Notes under the pieces: model-generated
Seen by the model: only the letters and a program-made list of their open reading frames with translations
Database searches by the model: none
Told to the model about the DNA's origin: nothing
In this document: positions 7,817 through 19,514 of the stretch, in pieces
Numbering within the stretch: the first letter of the stretch is position 1
Layout of the letters: each line of letters starts with the position of its first letter
Origin: Streptomyces griseoviridis
GTDB taxonomy: Bacteria; Actinomycetota; Actinomycetes; Streptomycetales; Streptomycetaceae
Direction of reading: 5' to 3'
DNA: 64,000 bases
Assembly: GCA_014649155.1 (NCBI GenBank)
Contig: BMSM01000004.1
Location: forward strand, 124,001-188,000
Program-made: the position numbers and the translations under genes

Positions 7817-9270
7817 CCCGGCACATCCGGCACGCCGCCCTCTTCTGCCTGCTGCTGCTGGCCGCGCTGCTGGTGAACGCGGCCCGGGTGCAGGTGGTGC
7901 GCGCCCCGGAGTACGACGCCAACCCGGCCAACCGCCGCCCGGACATCGCCCGTTACCAGCAGCCGCGCGGTGACATCCTGGTCGGCGGCCGGCCGGTCAC
8001 CGGCTCCCGCGACACCGGCGAGCACCTGCGGTTCGAACGGACCTACCGGGACGGGCCGATGTGGGCGCCGGTCACCGGCTTCGCCTCGCAGGAGTACGGG
8101 ACGACCCTGCTGGAGCACGCCGAGGACGGGCTGCTCTCCGGCGCCGACCCGGTGCTGGCGCCGCTGCCGCTGTGGAACGACGTCACCGGCGCCCGCAGTC
8201 CGGGGGGTGACGTGGTGACGACCCTGCACGCGGGCGCACAGCGGGCGGCGTACGAGGGGCTGGGGCGGCGCACGGGGGCGGTGGCGGCGATCGAGCCGGC
8301 CACCGGGCGGGTCCTGGCGCTGGTGTCCACGCCGTCCTACGACCCCGGGGAGCTGTCCGGGAACGGGGCGGCGGCGCTGCGCGCGTGGCGGCGGCTGAAC
8401 GACGACCCGGCCCGGCCGATGCTCAACCGGGCGGTGCGGCGGACCTATCCGCCGGGGTCGACGTTCAAGGTGGTCACCGCGGCGGCGGCGCTGGACAGCG
8501 GGGTGGTCACGGACCTGGACGCGCCGACCCGCTCCCCCGACCCGTACCCCCTGCCCGGCACCCGGACCCGGCTGACCAACGAGGTGCCGGGGTGCGCGGA
8601 CGCCTCGCTGCGAGAGGCGTTCGAACGGTCCTGCAACACGGTCTTCGCCAAGCTCGGCACGGAGGTGGGCGTACCGGCCCTGGCGGCGACGGCGGAGCGC
8701 CTCGGCTTCAACGACGACGGGCTGCGCATCCCGTTCCCGGTGGCGCGCTCCACCTTCGACACCTCGGTGGACCGGGCCCAGCTCGGGCTGTCGGCGATCG
8801 GGCAGTACAACACGCGGGCCACGCCGCTGCAGATGGCGATGGTGGCGGCGGCGGTGGCGGGCGGCGGGCAGTTGCGGACGCCGTACCTGGTGGAGCGGAC
8901 GACCCGGGCGAGCGGCTCCGTCGTGGCGACGGCGGGGTCGCGGCCGGCCCGGCAGGTGATGCGGCCGTCTACGGCGCTGCGGCTGAAGGAACTGATGACC
9001 GGCGTGGTGGAGAGCGGCACGGGGGCGAACGCCGCGATCCGGGGCGCGACCGTCGGCGGCAAGACCGGCACCGCCCAGCACGGGGTGGGCAACTCGGGGA
9101 CGCCGTACGCGTGGTTCGTCTCCTGGGCGCGGGGGGAGCGGGACCTGGAGCCGAAGGTGGCGGTCGCGGCGGTGGTGGAGGGCACGGCGGCGGACCACGG
9201 TGAGGTGACCGGGGGCGGGCTTGCGGCGCCGGTCGCGCGGGCGGTGATGGAGGCGGTGCTCAGGGGATGA
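7813..9270 (+). CDS. Penicillin-binding protein, class B transpeptidase
   Basis: This encodes a 485-residue class B PBP that cross-links peptidoglycan outside the membrane. One N-terminal transmembrane helix (about residues 8-25) anchors it. The transpeptidase motifs are all present: S-T-F-K with nucleophile Ser216, S-C-N at 273-275, and K-T-G-T-A-Q starting at Lys417. The pedestal domain before residue 145 is short, so this is a compact PBP compared with PBP2 or FtsI of other bacteria. It overlaps the upstream SEDS gene by four bases, which fits the known pairing of SEDS polymerases with class B PBPs. Confidence 0.93.
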   Translation: MTRHIRHAALFCLLLLAALLVNAARVQVVRAPEYDANPANRRPDIARYQQPRGDILVGGRPVTGSRDTGEHLRFERTYRDGPMWAPVTGFASQEYGTTLLEHAEDGLLSGADPVLAPLPLWNDVTGARSPGGDVVTTLHAGAQRAAYEGLGRRTGAVAAIEPATGRVLALVSTPSYDPGELSGNGAAALRAWRRLNDDPARPMLNRAVRRTYPPGSTFKVVTAAAALDSGVVTDLDAPTRSPDPYPLPGTRTRLTNEVPGCADASLREAFERSCNTVFAKLGTEVGVPALAATAERLGFNDDGLRIPFPVARSTFDTSVDRAQLGLSAIGQYNTRATPLQMAMVAAAVAGGGQLRTPYLVERTTRASGSVVATAGSRPARQVMRPSTALRLKELMTGVVESGTGANAAIRGATVGGKTGTAQHGVGNSGTPYAWFVSWARGERDLEPKVAVAAVVEGTAADHGEVTGGGLAAPVARAVMEAVLRG

Positions 9271-9298
9271 GGCTCCCTGCACCAGCGCTCCGGCCCGG

Positions 9299-9898
9299 CT
9301 AGCGGCGGCGGTCGATCGCCGTGAGGTCGATGTCGACCGGGAAGGGGACGGTGAGCTTCAGGCGGTGGTGGAAGATGCCGGTCGGCACGTAGGAGCGGGT
9401 GGCGGGGTCGAGTTCGTGGACGTAGACGACGGGGAGGCCCTCGCTGTCCTCGACGCGCCAGTAGTGGGGGATGCCGGCGCCGGCGTATTTGCGGGGTTTG
9501 ACGTCGCGGTCGCGTTCCCGCGAGTCGTCGGAGACGACCTCGACGACGATCAGTACGTCCTCCGGGCCGAACCAGGTCTGCCGGTGGCCCGTGTCCGCGT
9601 CGGCCCGGCTGACCAGGACGTCGGGTTCCGGCCGGTTCTGCCGGTCCAGTCTGACCGTCATCTCACGGTTCACCTCCCACTCGTCCGGTACCTGGCCGAG
9701 CAGGGCGTGCTCGAACAGGTACAGGGCGCGCGAATGGAATCGGGTCTGCGGACTCACGAAGACGAGGCTCCCGTCGATCAGCTCCGTGTGCGGAGGCAGG
9801 TTGGGAAGCTCGTCCAGGTCGTCCGCCAGCCAGCCGCCCTCGGGAGGGCGGGGCCACCGGTAGTCGCCGTCCAGGCCGTAGTCGCGTGCGGCGCTCAT
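9299..9898 (-). CDS. Uma2 family (DUF820) endonuclease-like protein
   Basis: This encodes a 199-residue Uma2/DUF820 protein with a restriction-endonuclease-like fold. The sequence E-L-I-D-G-S-L-V-F-V-S-P, then R-P-E-P-D-V-L-V, V-E-V-V-S-D-D-S and P-R-K-Y-A-G-A-G-I-P-H-Y-W are the standard family blocks, and the P-D-(V) and E-V-V acidic residues are the likely metal ligands. The ATG at 9898 is preferred because GGGAG lies five bases upstream; an in-frame ATG at 9910 is the alternative. Uma2 proteins are numerous in actinobacteria and cyanobacteria and their role is not settled. Confidence 0.85.
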   Translation of the reverse strand: MSAARDYGLDGDYRWPRPPEGGWLADDLDELPNLPPHTELIDGSLVFVSPQTRFHSRALYLFEHALLGQVPDEWEVNREMTVRLDRQNRPEPDVLVSRADADTGHRQTWFGPEDVLIVVEVVSDDSRERDRDVKPRKYAGAGIPHYWRVEDSEGLPVVYVHELDPATRSYVPTGIFHHRLKLTVPFPVDIDLTAIDRRR

Positions 9899-10042
9899 GA
9901 TCGCTCCCATGTGCCGGAGTCTGGCTGACGCGGTCAGCGTACCCAGGGCATATCTCCCGCACTGCCCTCCTTCGGGCGGACTCCACCCGCGCCCTTGACG
10001 TCGCGCTTCTTTACTCGCGGTCAACAAGTTCCGCCCAGGGGA

Positions 10043-10071
10043 TTGACGCGCTTGCTGACGAGCAGTCTCAT
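10043..10071 (+). promoter_or_regulatory. Possible promoter of the diiron oxygenase gene
   Basis: TTGACG at 10043-10048 is followed after 17 bases by TCTCAT at 10066-10071, giving a plausible -35/-10 pair 68 bases before the start codon. The -35 hexamer is good; the -10 hexamer keeps only the last two consensus bases, so this is a tentative assignment. Confidence 0.35.
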
Positions 10072-10138
10072 AAGGGGAAGTAACTGCGGGTAACCCGTAT
10101 GACCGGGTACGACGAAGTACGAACGAGGTGGGACAGCC

Positions 10139-11077
10139 ATGACGACCCTGACGGAAGCCGACGCGCTCCACGGCATGCGCGACGCGCTCGGCCTGCTCAA
10201 GGACCGGGAGCAGGTGGCCGAACGGCTGCTCGACTCTTCCGCCAAGCACTCGTTCGACCCGGACAAGGAGCTGGACTGGGACGCGCCGTTCGAGGACGGC
10301 AAGTGGTTCTGGCCGCCGGAGCTGGTGTCGCTGTACGACACCCCGCTGTGGAAGCGGATGAGCGAGGAGCAGCGCATCCTGCTCTCCCGGCACGAGGCCG
10401 CGGCCCTCGCCTCGCTCGGCATCTGGTTCGAGCTGATCCTCATGCAGCTGCTGGTCCGGCACGTCTACGACAAGTCCGCGACCAGCGCGCACGTGCGCTA
10501 CGCGCTCACCGAGATCGAGGACGAGTGCCGGCACTCGAAGATGTTCGCCCGGCTGATAACCCGCGGCGGCACCCCCTGGTACCCGGTCAGCCCGGTCCAC
10601 CAGCACCTGGGCCGCCTCTTCAAGACCATCTCCACCACCCCCGGCTCCTTCACCGCCACCCTGCTCGGCGAGGAGGTGCTGGACTGGATGCAGCGGCTGA
10701 CCTTCCCCGACGAGCGCGTCCAGCCGCTGGTCCGGGGCGTCACCCGCATCCACGTGGTGGAGGAGGCCCGGCACGTCCGGTACGCCCGTGAGGAGCTGCG
10801 CCGCCAGATGGTGACCGCCCCGAAGTGGTCCAAGGAGTTCACCCGGATCACCTCCGGGGAGTTCGCCCGGGTCTTCTCGATCGCCTTCATCAACCCCGAG
10901 GTCTACACCAACGTGGGACTGGACAAGCGCCAGGCGCTGGCCCAGGTCAAGGCGAGCGGCCACCGCCGGGAGATCATGCAGACCGGCTCCAAGCGGCTGA
11001 CCGACTTCCTGGACGACATCGGCGTGCTGCGCGGCCCGGGACGGCGGCTGTGGAAGTCCTCCGGTCTGCTGGCCTGA
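10139..11077 (+). CDS. AurF-like diiron oxygenase
   Basis: This encodes a 312-residue helical protein of the AurF/p-aminobenzoate N-oxygenase type diiron family. The metal-binding motifs are visible: E-I-E-D-E-C-R-H-S at about residue 123-131 and V-E-E-A-R-H-V-R-Y-A-R-E-E at about residue 205-217, each with the paired Glu/His arrangement of a four-helix diiron site. Such enzymes oxygenate amines or alkyl groups using O2. The natural substrate here is unknown because no biosynthetic cluster surrounds it. A TetR-type gene starts 48 bases downstream on the same strand and may regulate it. Confidence 0.85.
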   Translation: MTTLTEADALHGMRDALGLLKDREQVAERLLDSSAKHSFDPDKELDWDAPFEDGKWFWPPELVSLYDTPLWKRMSEEQRILLSRHEAAALASLGIWFELILMQLLVRHVYDKSATSAHVRYALTEIEDECRHSKMFARLITRGGTPWYPVSPVHQHLGRLFKTISTTPGSFTATLLGEEVLDWMQRLTFPDERVQPLVRGVTRIHVVEEARHVRYAREELRRQMVTAPKWSKEFTRITSGEFARVFSIAFINPEVYTNVGLDKRQALAQVKASGHRREIMQTGSKRLTDFLDDIGVLRGPGRRLWKSSGLLA

Positions 11078-11124
11078 CCCGGAAGGCCGGAGGCGGGGGA
11101 CGCGCACCGGTTACGCTGCGGAGC

Positions 11125-11781
11125 ATGACCCCGCAGGCCGCTCCCACCCCCGCCTACCGCCGGCTCAGTGTCGAGGAGCGGCGCGTGCAGTTGCTGGACG
11201 CCGCGCTCGCCCTCTTCGCGCACCGGCCGCCGGACGAGGTGTCGCTGGACGACGTGGCGGAGCAGGCCGGGGTCTCCCGCCCGCTGGTGTACCGGTACTT
11301 CCCCGGCGGCAAGCAGCAGCTCTACGAGGCCGCCCTGCGCTCCGCCGCCGACGAGCTGCGGCTCTGCTTCGACGAACCCCGCGAGGGCCCGCTGCTCACC
11401 CGGCTGACCCGGGCGCTGGACCGCTACCTCGCCTTCGTGGACGGGCACGACACCGGCTTCAGCGCCCTGCTGCGGGGCGGCAGCGTGGTCGAGACCTCGC
11501 GGACCTCGGCCATAGTGGACGGCGTGCGCCGGGCCGCCGCCGAGCACATCATGAGCCACCTCGGCGTCACGGAGCCCGGCCCCCGGCTGGGGATGACCGT
11601 GCGGATGTGGATCACGGCGGTGGAGGCGGCCTCGCTGATCTGGCTGGACGAGGAGAAGCAGCCGCCCGTCGAGGAGCTGCGCGACTGGCTGGTGGAGCAG
11701 TTCGTGGCCGTGCTGTCGGTCACCGCCCGGCGCGACGCGCAGACCGCGGAGCTGGTGGAGGCCCTCGTCGGGGATGTCTGA
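11125..11781 (+). CDS. TetR/AcrR family transcriptional regulator
   Basis: This encodes a 218-residue regulator. The N-terminal helix-turn-helix is clear: R-R-V-Q-L-L-D-A-A-L-A-L-F then V-S-L-D-D-V-A-E-Q-A-G-V-S-R-P-L-V-Y-R-Y-F-P (about residues 16-58). The C-terminal part is an all-helical ligand-binding domain. ATG at 11125 is the first start after the upstream stop. Being just downstream of the diiron oxygenase in the same direction, it probably controls that operon, but no palindromic operator was identified with confidence. Its last eight bases overlap the next gene. Confidence 0.88.
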   Translation: MTPQAAPTPAYRRLSVEERRVQLLDAALALFAHRPPDEVSLDDVAEQAGVSRPLVYRYFPGGKQQLYEAALRSAADELRLCFDEPREGPLLTRLTRALDRYLAFVDGHDTGFSALLRGGSVVETSRTSAIVDGVRRAAAEHIMSHLGVTEPGPRLGMTVRMWITAVEAASLIWLDEEKQPPVEELRDWLVEQFVAVLSVTARRDAQTAELVEALVGDV

Positions 11782-12106
11782 CACTGGTGCCGTGAAGAGC
11801 GAAGACACCCCCTTCGAGGGCGGCCCCATGGACGGCCGGGTGCTGCCCGTACTGGTGGGGATGACCGGCCACCCGCCGAAGACGTACCGCATCCCCGTCC
11901 CCGCCGCGGCGGGCCGCCCGCCGGCCGTGCTGGTCTACCGGCGGGCCCCCCGGACCCCGTCCGGCGGCCTCGGCTTCGCCCGCTGGAAGTACGTGTACGA
12001 GCCCGGAGGCGCCGCCCGCCGCACCGGCCGCCGCTGGCCCTGGTCCAGGCCGGGTTCCGCGCCCGGCGCCACGCCGGGCGGCAAGCCGGACGACGCCCAC
12101 GGGTGA
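11774..12106 (+). CDS. Conserved hypothetical protein
   Basis: This encodes a 110-residue basic protein that I do not recognise by function. The segment F-E-G-G-P-M-D-G-R-V-L-P-V-L at about residues 14-27 is a compact motif that looks conserved in Streptomyces proteins of this size, and the C-terminus is Gly/Pro/Arg-rich. No signal peptide or membrane helix is visible. It overlaps the end of the TetR gene by eight bases, which suggests co-transcription and translational coupling. The internal ATG at 11828 is a possible alternative start. Confidence 0.6.
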   Translation: MSDTGAVKSEDTPFEGGPMDGRVLPVLVGMTGHPPKTYRIPVPAAAGRPPAVLVYRRAPRTPSGGLGFARWKYVYEPGGAARRTGRRWPWSRPGSAPGATPGGKPDDAHG

Positions 12107-12209
12107 CCGGGTTGCGCCGGGCGGCGCACACTCGGCGCGCGCGTCCGCGACGGGCCCCTGATGCTCACCGTGCGGAGCGGACGGGCCGCTCCGCAGCGGA
12201 GGTGATGGC

Positions 12210-13424
12210 ATGTCAGAAAGGCTGCTGCGACGGGTGGGCGTGACGGCGGTGGCGGCCGGGCTCGCCCTCGTCCCCCTGCCCGCCACGGCCGGGCCGGAGG
12301 CCGGTGAGCGTCCCGTCGCCGAGTTGCTGACGGACCTTCAGCGGCTGTACCGGGAGGCCGAGAAGGCCACCGAGACCTACAACGCCACCGAGGAGAAGCT
12401 GAAGCGGCAGGCCGCCGAGGCCGAGCGGCTCGACGCCGGACTGGCCCGCGCCCGGTCGACGCTGCGCGACAGCCGGGGCGCGGCGGCCCGGCTGGCCCGG
12501 CAGCAGTACCAGAACAGCGGCACCGGCCTCTCCCCCTATCTCCGGCTGCTGCTCGCCCGTGATCCCCAGCGCGCCCTCGACCAGGGGCACGTCATCGGCC
12601 GGATGGCACGCGACCGGGCGCGCGCCGTCGGCCGGCTGACCGGCAGCGCGCAGAAGGCCGACGCGCTGGCCCGCCGCGCCCGTGCGGCGCTGGACGCCCG
12701 CCGCGCGCTCGCCGCCCGGCAGAAGGAGCAGCGGGACACGGTCCGCGAACGGCTCCGGGCTGTCGAGGAGATGCTCGCCTCCCTCAGCCCCGGGCAACTC
12801 GCCGCGCTGGCCGCCGCCGAGAAGGACGGCACGGCGAAGGCGCAGGACCGGTTCCTGGCGTCCGGCGCGATGGGCGACGACGACGGCAGGCCCTCCGACG
12901 CGGGCGACCGGGCGCTGCGGTTCGCCGTCGAGCAGCTCGGCAAGCCGTACGAGTGGGGCGCGGAGGGCCCCGGGTCGTACGACTGCTCGGGCCTGACCTC
13001 GGTGGCCTGGGAACGCGCCGGCACCCCGATCCCCCGCACCAGCCAGGAGCAGTGGGCCCGCCTGGAGCGGGTGCCGCTGGACGCGCTGCGCCCCGGTGAC
13101 CTGGTCGTCTACTTCCCCGAGGCCACCCATGTGGCGATGTACCTGGGGGACGGCAAGGTCGTCCAGGCACCGCGCCCCGGCGCCGCGGTCAAGGTCTCCC
13201 CGATCGCCGCCAACCCGGTCCTCGGCGCCGTACGCCCCGATCCGGACGCGGAGCCCGTCGCCCATTACGCGCCGCCGAGGCTGCCCGAGGGGGCGGCGGA
13301 CGGGTCCGACGAGGGGTACGGGGCGGCCCAGGGCCTGTCTGCCACGGAGCCGCCCTCCGGGCGACGACGGGAAGGGGCAGACAGGCCCTACGCGCCGGCC
13401 GCGCCCGAGACCTCCATCAGGTAG
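12210..13424 (+). CDS. Secreted NlpC/P60 family cell-wall peptidase
   Basis: This encodes a 404-residue exported peptidoglycan endopeptidase. It has a signal peptide (to about residue 27, A-T-A-G), a long coiled-coil-forming region (about 35-215, rich in Ala/Arg/Glu), and a C-terminal NlpC/P60 domain with catalytic Cys259 (Y-D-C-S-G) and His307 (A-T-H-V-A-M). The architecture is the usual one of Streptomyces enzymes that cleave stem peptides near the hyphal wall. The last 30 codons read through an inverted repeat and overlap the convergent flavoprotein gene by 37 bases, so the true C-terminus may be extended compared with relatives. Confidence 0.88.
   Translation: MSERLLRRVGVTAVAAGLALVPLPATAGPEAGERPVAELLTDLQRLYREAEKATETYNATEEKLKRQAAEAERLDAGLARARSTLRDSRGAAARLARQQYQNSGTGLSPYLRLLLARDPQRALDQGHVIGRMARDRARAVGRLTGSAQKADALARRARAALDARRALAARQKEQRDTVRERLRAVEEMLASLSPGQLAALAAAEKDGTAKAQDRFLASGAMGDDDGRPSDAGDRALRFAVEQLGKPYEWGAEGPGSYDCSGLTSVAWERAGTPIPRTSQEQWARLERVPLDALRPGDLVVYFPEATHVAMYLGDGKVVQAPRPGAAVKVSPIAANPVLGAVRPDPDAEPVAHYAPPRLPEGAADGSDEGYGAAQGLSATEPPSGRRREGADRPYAPAAPETSIR
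13331..13388. terminator. Large inverted repeat, probable bidirectional terminator inside coding sequence
   Basis: GGGCCTGTCTGCC at 13331-13343 is perfectly complementary to GGCAGACAGGCCC at 13376-13388. The 32-base loop carries a second small hairpin (GCCC-TCC-GGGC). It lies between two convergent genes, ending exactly at the stop of the minus-strand gene but inside the last codons of the NlpC/P60 gene. A terminator role is inferred from position and symmetry. Confidence 0.65.
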
Positions 13425-14650
13425 CCCTCGGCCTTCTTCGGGTCGTAGAAGAAGTGCTCGAAGTCGGCGGGGTCGTCGAAGCCGTTGGCGAAGCGGTCGG
13501 CGACGGGCCGGAGTTCACCGGCGGCGCCGATGAGGTTCAGGACGTGCTCCGGGGGCGGGGCCAGCATGGCGTTGGTCCACTTGGTGACGTGCCGGGCGGT
13601 CTGCCAGTAGCGGTCGAAGGTCTGCCGCATCCACGCCTCGTCGAACTCCTTCTCGCCCTGCTCCAGGATCGAGGCGAGGTAGGAGGCGGCGCACTTGGAC
13701 GCCGAGTTGGAGCCCTGGCCGGTGATCGGGTCGTTGGCGACGACCACGTCGGCGACGCCGAGCACCAGGCCGCCGGAGGGCAGCCGGCCGACGGGGTTGC
13801 GGACGGTGGGGGCGTAGCGGCCGGCGAGGGTGCCGCCGGCGTCGGTCAGTTCGACCCGGGTGGCCCGCGCGTACTCCCAGGGGACGAACCTCTCCATCAG
13901 CTCCAGCGTCAGGGAGAGGTGCTCCGCCGGGTCGCGGACGTCCTTGAAGACGTCCAGCGGGCCGCCGGGTATGCCCTCCCAGAACAGGATGTCGGCGCGG
14001 CCGGAGGTGGTGAAGGTCGGCATCACGAACAGCTCGCCGACGCCCGGTACCAGGTTGCAGCGGACCGCGTCGAACTCGGGGTGCTCCGGGCGCGGGCCGA
14101 GACCGTGCACATAGGCGACGGCGAGGGCGCGCTGCGGGGTGCTGTACGGGGAGCGCTCGGCGTCCCGGCCGAACATCTGCACCAGTTCGCCCTTGCCGGC
14201 CGAGACCAGCACCAGGTCGTACGTACGGGAGAAGTAGTCCAGGTCGCCGACGGCCGCGCCGTGGATGACGAGCTGGCCGCCGCGCTGGGCGAAGGTCTCC
14301 ATCCAGCCGGCCATCTTCACCCGCTGGTCGACCGACTGGGCGTAGCCGTCGAGCTTGCCCACCCAGTCGATCGCGCGCTGGGCGGGGCCCGGGTCGTGCG
14401 AGCCGGGGGCGGCGACGGAGACGCCCAGGCCCTCGATCCTCGGCGCCTGCGACTCCCAGAAGTTCAGGCCCAGGTCGCGCTCGTGCTGCAGCGCGGTGTG
14501 GAACATGACTTGCGTCGACATGACCCGGCCGGCGCGGATCTCGTCGGCGGTCCGGTTGGACATCAGGGTGACCTCGTAGCCGTGCGACTGAAGGCCGAGG
14601 GCGAGCTGGAGGCCGGACTGGCCGGCTCCGACGACGAGTATCTTCCGCAT
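13388..14650 (-). CDS. FAD-dependent monooxygenase of the styrene/indole monooxygenase (StyA) type
   Basis: This encodes a 420-residue flavoprotein. The N-terminus I-L-V-V-G-A-G-Q-S-G-L-Q-L-A is a Rossmann FAD-binding GxGxxG motif, and the P-I-T-G-Q-G-S-N-S-A-S-K segment near residue 300 is the second FAD contact typical of the StyA/SMOA group, which epoxidises alkenes with a separate reductase. The ATG at 14650 has AAGGA four bases upstream. It lies 23 bases after cvnD on the same strand, so it appears to be the last gene of the conservon operon. No StyB-like reductase is nearby, and the substrate is unknown. Confidence 0.85.
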   Translation of the reverse strand: MRKILVVGAGQSGLQLALGLQSHGYEVTLMSNRTADEIRAGRVMSTQVMFHTALQHERDLGLNFWESQAPRIEGLGVSVAAPGSHDPGPAQRAIDWVGKLDGYAQSVDQRVKMAGWMETFAQRGGQLVIHGAAVGDLDYFSRTYDLVLVSAGKGELVQMFGRDAERSPYSTPQRALAVAYVHGLGPRPEHPEFDAVRCNLVPGVGELFVMPTFTTSGRADILFWEGIPGGPLDVFKDVRDPAEHLSLTLELMERFVPWEYARATRVELTDAGGTLAGRYAPTVRNPVGRLPSGGLVLGVADVVVANDPITGQGSNSASKCAASYLASILEQGEKEFDEAWMRQTFDRYWQTARHVTKWTNAMLAPPPEHVLNLIGAAGELRPVADRFANGFDDPADFEHFFYDPKKAEGYLMEVSGAAGA

Positions 14651-14673
14651 GCGGTCCTTGACTCCTACTCGGT

Positions 14674-15330
14674 CTACTCGGGTGTTTCGTCGAGCGCGTG
14701 GGCCACCAGGGAGAGGAGCGTCTCCACGACCGAGATGCGGCGCCGCGCGTCCATGATCATGACAGGTATGTGACGCGGGACGGTCAGCGCCTCCCGTACG
14801 TCCTCGGCGTCGAAGCGCTCGCTGCCGTCGAAGTGGTTCACCGCCACGACGTACGGCAGTCCGCAGCTCTCGAAGTAGTCCAGCGCCGGCCAGCAGTCCT
14901 TGAGCCGGCGGGTGTCGGCCAGCACGACGGCGCCGATCGCGCCGCGCACCAGGTCGTCCCACATGAACCAGAACCGCTGCTGGCCCGGCGTGCCGAACAG
15001 GTAGAGCACGAGGTCGTCGTCGAGCGTGAGACGGCCGAAGTCCATGGCCACGGTGGTGGTCAGCTTGTCCGGCGTGGCGGAGACGTCGTCGACGTCCTCG
15101 CTCGCCCGGGTCATCAGCGCCTCGGTCATCAGCGGCGGGATCTCCGAGACCGAGCCGACCAGGGTGGTCTTGCCGACGCCGAAGCCGCCCGCGATCACGA
15201 TCTTCGTCGCGACGGGAGCGCGGTCGGTGTCGGTCTGCCAGGGCCGCGTGGGCTCGTCGTCGGCGAGGGCAGCGACGTCCACGAGCGGGGAACCGCCGGC
15301 GGTGGCGGTATCAGAGACGGCGGAGTCCAC
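14674..15330 (-). CDS. cvnD: Conservon GTP-binding protein CvnD
   Basis: This encodes a 218-residue small Ras-like/MglA-type GTPase of the conservon. Walker A G-G-F-G-V-G-K-T-T (about residues 48-56), the D-F-G-R switch region, F-G-T-P-G-Q-Q-R-F-W and N-H-F-D (a variant of NKxD) are all visible. In characterised conservons CvnD binds GTP and is part of a membrane-associated complex with CvnA-C that resembles G-protein-coupled signalling. The GTG start overlaps the end of cvnC by 20 bases. Confidence 0.93.
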   Translation of the reverse strand: MDSAVSDTATAGGSPLVDVAALADDEPTRPWQTDTDRAPVATKIVIAGGFGVGKTTLVGSVSEIPPLMTEALMTRASEDVDDVSATPDKLTTTVAMDFGRLTLDDDLVLYLFGTPGQQRFWFMWDDLVRGAIGAVVLADTRRLKDCWPALDYFESCGLPYVVAVNHFDGSERFDAEDVREALTVPRHIPVMIMDARRRISVVETLLSLVAHALDETPE

Positions 15331-15727
15331 TCAGCACCCTTTCCAGCAGAGCGCGGTCCGGACGGCCCGTGCCATGGCCGGTTCCGGTGCCGTACACACG
15401 AATCTTTCCCTGGTCCGCGAGGTCGCTGAGGAGCACCCGGACCACGCCGAGCGGCATCTTCAGCAGCGCGGCGATCTCCGCCACCGTACGCATCCGGCGG
15501 CACAGCGCGACGATGGCCAGCATCTCCGGCATGACCCGGGCCGGCGGGGAGTTCGTCAGCTCCTTGCGGGCCTCGGCGGCCTCCAGCTCGGTGGCGCCCA
15601 CGAAGGTCTCCACGAGCAGGACGTGACCGAAACGGGTCCGGCCGCCGGTGAGCGAGTACGGGCGGACCCGGGCGGGCCTGCGGTCGCCGCCGCGTACCGG
15701 GAGGGTGCCCTTCGCGGCTCGGGTCAT
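15311..15727 (-). CDS. cvnC: Conservon DUF742 protein CvnC
   Basis: This encodes a 138-residue DUF742 protein. The marker R-P-Y-S-L-T-G-G-R-T at about residues 22-31 and the C-terminal winged-helix-like section I-A-A-L-L-K-M-P-L-G-V-V-R-V-L-L-S-D-L are typical. In conservons this protein bridges the roadblock protein and the GTPase. Its start overlaps the stop of cvnB (ATGA), as expected for the tightly coupled operon. Confidence 0.93.
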   Translation of the reverse strand: MTRAAKGTLPVRGGDRRPARVRPYSLTGGRTRFGHVLLVETFVGATELEAAEARKELTNSPPARVMPEMLAIVALCRRMRTVAEIAALLKMPLGVVRVLLSDLADQGKIRVYGTGTGHGTGRPDRALLERVLSGLRRL

Positions 15728-16223
15728 CGGGCGCTCCCGGCCGACTCGGTCTCCAGGGATTTCCGCAGCTCGCTGCGGAGTTCCGGGGTGAGCACATGGC
15801 CGGCCCGGCCCACGAAGAGGGCCATGTGGTACGCCACGACGCTCATGTCGCAGTCGGCGGAGCCGTGCACGCCGAGCAGCGAGCCGTCGCTGATCGACAT
15901 CACGAAGAGGCTGCCCTCCTCCATGGCGACCATGGTGTGCTTCACCTCGCCGAGGTCCCCCAGCTTGGCGGCGCCCGCGGTCAGGCTGCCGATGCCGGAG
16001 ACGACGGTGGCGAGGTCGGCGGCGGAGCCGCGCGGCCCCGCGGCGGGGCGGCCCTCGGCGCGGCGGGCCGCGTCCCGGCTCTCCGGGTCGGAGGAGAGCA
16101 GCAGCAGGCCGTCGGAGGAGACCACCGCGACGGAGAGGATGCCGGGCACCTCCTCCACGAGGTTGGTGAGCAACCAGTGCAGGTTGCGGGCCTCATGGCT
16201 CAGCCCGACGGTACTGGGAGCGG

Positions 16224-16227
<4 letters not shown>
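15724..16227 (-). CDS. cvnB: Conservon roadblock/LC7 protein CvnB
   Basis: This encodes a 167-residue roadblock/LC7 domain protein. The sequence L-L-T-N-L-V-E-E-V-P-G-I-L-S-V-A-V-V-S-S-D-G at about residues 19-40 is the diagnostic opening of the fold. Relatives of MglB, these proteins act on the partner GTPase, here CvnD, either as GTPase-activating or scaffold factors. Its start overlaps the stop of cvnA by four bases (ATGA). Confidence 0.93.

Positions 16228-19514
<3,287 letters not shown>

Noticed and set aside
10099..10791. 230-codon plus-strand frame starting with ATG 40 bases before the diiron oxygenase start
   Set aside because: It is out of frame with the diiron motifs and the product is low-complexity Arg/Ala/Pro-rich.
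12107..12209. Possible riboswitch upstream of the NlpC/P60 gene
   Set aside because: Streptomyces cell-wall hydrolase genes can carry a cyclic-di-AMP riboswitch, but the 103-base space is too short for one and shows no matching conserved blocks.
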